Source: JBJXHG01 sp046160865 (GTDB taxonomy: Bacteria; Planctomycetota; UBA1135; GCA-002686595). From it: 9,419 nt of DNA. The stretch covers positions 1-9,419 of the forward strand of contig JBJXHG010000180.1 in NCBI GenBank assembly GCA_046160865.1, written 5' to 3'. The notes below the pieces were generated by a model, which had not been told where the DNA came from, ran no database searches, and was given only the letters and a program-made list of their open reading frames with translations. A program made the position numbers and the translations under genes. The number at the start of each line of letters is the position of its first letter. Within the stretch, counting starts at the first letter, position 1. Of this stretch, positions 6,339 to 9,419 are shown one piece after another.

Positions 6339-6818
6339 TCAGTACGGAGTTCGATCCGACTTCGCGGTCCACGTCTGGAACGCGACCAGCGCCTCGTCTC
6401 GCAGCGACTGCTCGAAGCGGAGCTTGCGCTCGCCGGGTGCGCGCGCGAGCTCCGCGTAGAAGAACGCGTCGTCGAAGCCCGCGTGCGCTGCGTCCGCACG
6501 CGTGCACGCGAAGTACACGCGCTCGATGCGCGACCAGTAGATCGCGCCGAGACACATCGGACACGGCTCGCACGACGTGAAGAGCGCGCAGCCTTGGAGC
6601 GAGAACGACTTCGCCGCGGCGCACGCGCGCCGGATCGCGACGACTTCCGCGTGCGCGGTCGGATCGCTCGTCGCGAGCACCTCGTTGCAGGCGCTGCCGA
6701 GCACCGCGCCGTCGCGAACGACTACGGCACCGAATGGACCGCCCGCGCCGCGGCGCACGCCGTCCAGCGCGAGCTCGATCGCCGCGCGCATCCACCTCTC
6801 GTTCGGCTGCGACGTCAC
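6339..6818 (-). CDS. guaD: Guanine deaminase (cytidine deaminase-like zinc enzyme), 159 aa
   Basis: Probably hydrolyses guanine to xanthine and ammonia in the cytoplasm, for purine salvage or nitrogen use. Length and motifs match the small bacterial GuaD of Bacillus subtilis rather than tRNA adenosine deaminase: GGPFGAVVV (26-34), N45 in a CNEV context, the zinc and proton-shuttle motif TAHAE (H56, E58), PCPMC with zinc ligands C86 and C89 (TSCEPCPMCLGAIYW), GFDD (114-117), and a C-terminal FQTW...Y ending in Tyr159, the position of the active-site tyrosine in the domain-swapped B. subtilis enzyme. The start is GTG at 6818, since the next Met (residue 10) would remove part of the first helix. 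It is last in the leftward block, 40 bp after the esterase gene, and its stop lies 10 bp from the stop of the convergent membrane gene. No clear Shine-Dalgarno site is seen. A related nucleoside deaminase is the alternative. Confidence 0.85.
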   Translation of the reverse strand: MTSQPNERWMRAAIELALDGVRRGAGGPFGAVVVRDGAVLGSACNEVLATSDPTAHAEVVAIRRACAAAKSFSLQGCALFTSCEPCPMCLGAIYWSRIERVYFACTRADAAHAGFDDAFFYAELARAPGERKLRFEQSLRDEALVAFQTWTAKSDRTPY

Positions 6819-6858
6819 GACCGATTCGTAGCAGATGCAGCGCGGCGCGGGAAGCGCA

Positions 6859-7983
6859 TCACTTCGCCGTAGCGATTTCGCGCGCGAGCACTTGCGTGCT
6901 CACCGCGTCGAACCAACGGCGTGCGTGCTCCTCGAGTCCCGCGCGGCTGAAGTGCTTGAAGTCGGCGCTGTGTCGCAGCGTGCCGAGCATGTCGTCCGTC
7001 TCGGGGCCCGGCAGCGCAAGCCCGCACTCCCAGATCTCCGCTTGCGCGGCGCGAATGGCGATGCGACGCGGGATCTGATTGCGCGGCAAGTACGTCGTGT
7101 GCGCGACGAGCCACGGCGCGTCGCAGCCGGTGTCGTGCGCGAGCGTCGTCGACAAGCGCTCGAACCACGCGACGTACTGCTCCTGTGACGAGCCGTGCTC
7201 GGCGTCGGACTCGCCTTGGTGCCAGAGGATCGCGCGCACACAGCCCATGCTGCCGATGCGCTGACGCAGCGCGGCGTAGAGCTCGATCGGACCAGCCGTG
7301 TGGGGGCGCTGCGTGCCGGGCTGCCACTCGGCGAGCGACGTGCCTTGATAACCGGCCGACGCGATGCCGACCGGCACGAGGACGGACTTGCGCACGAGAT
7401 GTCCGAACAGCGGCCACGGGCTGCCGCCTTGCGAGTCGTCCTGCACGCCCGGCATCGGATCCGCCGCGAGCGACCACACGACACCGTCGAACGCGGACAC
7501 TTGGTCGTCGAGCGACGGGAGCTGCTCCTCGCCATAGTTCGTCGAGTTCGATTGGCCGGCGATCAAGAAGACTTCGCCTACGCCGAAGCGCGCGACGCGC
7601 TTGACGACGCCACCGCCCGAGTGGAGCTCGAGGGAATGCCAGCCGCCTTCGGGCACAGAGATCTGCGCATCGAAGCGCTTGCGCGGGCCGGGCAGATCGC
7701 GCGTCGCGACCGAGGTGATCGTGAGCGACGCGTTCGGCGTGCGCGTCGCGAGCGAAACGGCGATGCGCAGATCACCGCTCTCGTCCGGCACCGTGCCGAA
7801 CACACCGATGCGTGCGCGGCCTTCGGCGTCGCGCTGGAAGACTTGGCGATCGAGCGGCGACGCGATCTCGAACCACTCAACTTCGCTCGGCGCCTCGTGC
7901 GGCGCCTCGCGCGCGCACGCGAGCGCGAGGAGCGAAGTCGCGGCACATATCGCTCGTGCGAGGAAGCGAGAGGACGCCGTCAT
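6859..7983 (-). CDS. Lipoprotein sialate O-acetylesterase-like SGNH hydrolase (second of tandem pair), 374 aa
   Basis: A lipid-anchored SGNH hydrolase of the SASA (DUF303, carbohydrate esterase 6-like) family; members remove O-acetyl groups from sialic acid or plant polysaccharides. ATG 7983 gives a lipoprotein signal with lipobox LALAC (Cys23); the longer frame from 8025 would overlap the upstream gene and spoil the signal. Residues ~35-130 form a beta-rich N-terminal domain (ASPLDRQVFQRD). The catalytic domain has block I VFLIAGQSNS (nucleophile Ser145), an oxyanion-region glycine in GYQGTSLAEW (211-220), ILWHQGESDAE (252-262, typical of SASA proteins) and DFKH with Asp341 and His344 completing the catalytic set. 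It starts 16 bp after the stop of its paralogue (9079-8000), so the two are almost certainly co-transcribed. They share most motifs along their length, indicating tandem duplication. The true substrate is unknown. Confidence 0.85.
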   Translation of the reverse strand: MTASSRFLARAICAATSLLALACAREAPHEAPSEVEWFEIASPLDRQVFQRDAEGRARIGVFGTVPDESGDLRIAVSLATRTPNASLTITSVATRDLPGPRKRFDAQISVPEGGWHSLELHSGGGVVKRVARFGVGEVFLIAGQSNSTNYGEEQLPSLDDQVSAFDGVVWSLAADPMPGVQDDSQGGSPWPLFGHLVRKSVLVPVGIASAGYQGTSLAEWQPGTQRPHTAGPIELYAALRQRIGSMGCVRAILWHQGESDAEHGSSQEQYVAWFERLSTTLAHDTGCDAPWLVAHTTYLPRNQIPRRIAIRAAQAEIWECGLALPGPETDDMLGTLRHSADFKHFSRAGLEEHARRWFDAVSTQVLAREIATAK

Positions 7984-7999
7984 GCCGAGTGCAAGTCGC

Positions 8000-9079
8000 T
8001 CACCGCTTCGTCTCCGCGGGCGCATCGGTCTTCGACTTCAGAAGCACGATCACCGACGCATGCCAGCGGCGCGCGTGCTCTTCGAGTCCGGCGCGGTTGA
8101 AGTGCACGTGATCCGTCGAGTGCCGCAGCGTGCCGAGCATGTCGTCCGTGTCGGGACCGCGCAGCGCGAGCCCGCGCTCCCAGAGCAAGGTCTGCGCGGA
8201 GCGGATGATCTCCATGCGCGCGGGCGGCGTCATCGGCTGGAACGTCGCGCGCGCGGTGATCCACGTGTGCTTCGCGCCCGTGTCGGCGTCCAGCTGCGAA
8301 GCGAGCTTCTCGAAGCGCGCGACGTACTCGTCACGCGTCGTGTTGCGTTCGGCGTCGCTCTCGCCTTGGTGCCAGAGGATCGCACGCACGTCGCCGAGCG
8401 CGCGCACGCGATCGCGCAGGCCGGCGTAGAGCTCGAACTCGTAGCCGCCGCGCTTCGCCTTGGTGTTCGGCTGCCATTCGCCGATCGTCGTGCCGCCGAA
8501 GCCGGTCGACGCGATGCCGATCGGAACGTCGAGCGACTCGCGCATGAGCTTTCCGAACAGCGGCCACGGGCTGCCGTCCTGCGAGCCGTCCTGCACGCCG
8601 GGCATCGGATCCGCGGCGAGGCTCCAACGCTTGCCGTCGAACGCGGACACGCGGTCGTCGAGCGCGGGGAAGCGCTCTTCGCCGAAGTTCGCCGAGTTCG
8701 ATTGCCCCGCGATCACGAACACTTCGCCGACGCCGATGTCGACGCCAACCGGCTCCTGATAGGTGTGTGACTGCCTCAGTTCGATCGCGAGCTTGTGCCA
8801 ACCGCCTTCGGGTACCTCGATCTCGCCGTGAAACTCGTGCAGAGGGCCAGGCACATCGGTGAGCGCGAGCGAGCGCCATGCGAGGCTCGTGCGATCCGCG
8901 AGGTAAACCGTGACGCCGATGGCTTTGAGCTCGTCGGAGCAACGTCCCGCGACGACGACACGCGCTTTGCCGTACTGGTCGCGCTGAAACACCTGCCGTT
9001 CCTGCGGCGAGACGAGCTCCAACTTGCGCGGCGCGTCACACGCGGCGACGAAGGAAAGGCAGAGCGCGACGAGATTCAT
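8000..9079 (-). CDS. Lipoprotein sialate O-acetylesterase-like SGNH hydrolase (first of tandem pair), 359 aa
   Basis: Same family and layout as its downstream neighbour. ATG 9079 gives a short lipoprotein signal MNLVALCLSFVAAC (lipid Cys14). The frame remains open upstream to 9325, but those codons lie in the palindromic element and a basic, non-signal stretch, so that longer start is rejected. An N-terminal beta-domain (LVSPQERQVFQRD, ~22-115) precedes the hydrolase core: VFVIAGQSNS (Ser127), GFGGTTIGEW (193-202), ILWHQGESDAE (234-244), and DHVH with Asp323 and His326. It is the first gene of the leftward block, and a candidate promoter lies 40-68 bp upstream. The C-terminal tail (KSKTDAPAETKR) is charged and absent from the paralogue. 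No Shine-Dalgarno site is visible. Substrate specificity between sialic acid and other acetylated sugars cannot be told from the sequence. Confidence 0.85.
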   Translation of the reverse strand: MNLVALCLSFVAACDAPRKLELVSPQERQVFQRDQYGKARVVVAGRCSDELKAIGVTVYLADRTSLAWRSLALTDVPGPLHEFHGEIEVPEGGWHKLAIELRQSHTYQEPVGVDIGVGEVFVIAGQSNSANFGEERFPALDDRVSAFDGKRWSLAADPMPGVQDGSQDGSPWPLFGKLMRESLDVPIGIASTGFGGTTIGEWQPNTKAKRGGYEFELYAGLRDRVRALGDVRAILWHQGESDAERNTTRDEYVARFEKLASQLDADTGAKHTWITARATFQPMTPPARMEIIRSAQTLLWERGLALRGPDTDDMLGTLRHSTDHVHFNRAGLEEHARRWHASVIVLLKSKTDAPAETKR

Positions 9080-9118
9080 GGTGCGAATGTCGTGGAGGAG
9101 CACGTTGATGGGCGTCGT

Positions 9119-9147
9119 AGGATCCGCTCTCGCTTCGCACGTGACAA
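9119..9147 (-). promoter_or_regulatory. Candidate sigma-70-type promoter of the leftward esterase/guaD block
   Basis: Read on the minus strand, TTGTCA (9147-9142) is followed after 17 bases by GATCCT (9124-9119). The first is a good -35 match (5 of 6); the second is a weak -10 (3 of 6). Transcription would begin near 9112 and leave about 33 bases before the ATG at 9079. The placement between element copy B and the first gene of the block is sensible, but the -10 is poor and GC-rich genomes give chance matches. Confidence 0.3.
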
Positions 9148-9168
9148 GGCGTGGCGAGTCGCGAGCCG

Positions 9169-9335
9169 CTAGCAGCCCGGGGTGAAAGTGCTTCGAGCGC
9201 GAAAGTCGACCGTTCGTGTCGGAACCAGGAGCGCGACCGCAGGCGAATCCTCGAGATTCGCCGAGGATCGTGCGACGCCGAGCCGGCGCGACCGGACGAC
9301 TTTCGTGCCGAATGACTTTCACCACGGGCTGCTAG
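9169..9335 (-). mobile_element. MITE-like palindromic element, copy B (both ends intact)
   Basis: This 167-bp element is bounded by perfectly inverted CTAGCAGCCCG and CGGGCTGCTAG. The inverted similarity continues inward for about 20 bp with one mismatch (GGGGTGAAAGT against GTGGTGAAAGT) and then more loosely (CGAAAGTCG in both arms). Its centre holds GGCGAATC (9242-9249) and GATTCGCC (9255-9262), a perfect 8-bp stem. Read on the minus strand it aligns gaplessly with copy A at 67-227. No transposase is encoded. If the outer TA is a target duplication, the element proper is GCAGCCCG...CGGGCTGC flanked by TA, as for IS630/Tc1-type insertions; this is inference. It separates the leftward esterase block from the rightward reading frame at the edge. 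Confidence 0.7.
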
Positions 9336-9351
9336 CATGACCCGAGGCACG

Positions 9352-9419
9352 ATGATGACTGAAGCAGCAGGCGGCGGCGCCACCGATGACAGGAGGCTGC
9401 CGCGCATTCCGCGCGACGC
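9352..9419 (+). CDS. Start of an unidentified rightward gene (3' partial)
   Basis: Two adjacent ATG codons at 9352 and 9355 open a frame without stop to the window end (about 22 residues, MMTEAAGGG... rich in Ala, Gly and Arg). GAGG at 9344-9347 lies seven bases before the second ATG, an acceptable ribosome binding site. A further in-frame ATG at 9337 abuts element copy B. The N-terminus is hydrophilic with no signal peptide. The piece is too short to name a family, and it could be a chance open frame in GC-rich DNA. Confidence 0.4.
   Translation, partial: MMTEAAGGGATDDRRLPRIPRD

Noticed and set aside
7195..8770. Long rightward open frames opposite the two esterase genes
   Set aside because: They are antisense shadows of genes with full catalytic motifs and lipobox signals; the translations are Arg-rich and match nothing recognisable.
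8000..9325. The 441-codon version of the first esterase
   Set aside because: The extra 82 codons come from element copy B and the intergenic region. ATG 9079 gives a textbook lipoprotein signal.
1..9419. tRNA, rRNA, riboswitch, defence or secondary-metabolite genes
   Set aside because: None of the expected conserved motifs or domains were seen on either strand; the window is accounted for by envelope-related genes, guaD, remnants and the palindromic elements.

Overview
This is a GC-rich window with dense coding and a strong preference for G or C at third codon positions. It carries a long secreted protein of FG-GAP repeats, a TMTC-like membrane protein with TPR repeats, and two lipoprotein esterases of the sialate O-acetylesterase (SASA) family. 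That combination suggests a complex-surfaced environmental bacterium such as a Planctomycetota or Myxococcota lineage. This is a judgement from gene content and composition; no phylogenetic marker gene is present.

Layout. Positions 1-69 hold the last 22 codons of an upstream gene. Its stop codon coincides with the first bases of a 161-bp palindromic, MITE-like element (copy A, 67-227). Copy A runs directly into a small gene graveyard, 218-738, with two decayed C-terminal pieces of FG-GAP proteins related to the intact gene that follows. The intact gene (807-4385, +) encodes about 1192 residues with 13 FG-GAP/integrin-type units at an exact 186-bp period. A 611-residue membrane protein follows on the same strand (4493-6328): a GT-C glycosyltransferase-like domain with C-terminal TPRs. 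It converges, with a gap of only 10 bp, on a leftward three-gene block: two tandem paralogous SGNH/SASA lipoprotein esterases (9079-8000, then 7983-6859) and a guanine deaminase, guaD (6818-6339). A second, inverted copy of the palindromic element (copy B, 9169-9335) sits upstream of this block, and a new rightward reading frame begins just beyond it and runs off the window.

How the genes may work together. The FG-GAP protein, the GT-C/TPR protein and the two esterases all point to the cell envelope and extracellular glycans: a secreted calcium-binding propeller protein, an enzyme that may glycosylate exported proteins, and lipid-anchored enzymes that probably remove O-acetyl groups from sugars. 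The deaminase serves purine salvage and looks like a passenger in the leftward transcript. No defence system, CRISPR array, rRNA or tRNA is visible. The most distinctive features are the inverted pair of palindromic elements bracketing the cluster, the decayed FG-GAP ends beside copy A, and the indel-free repeat array.
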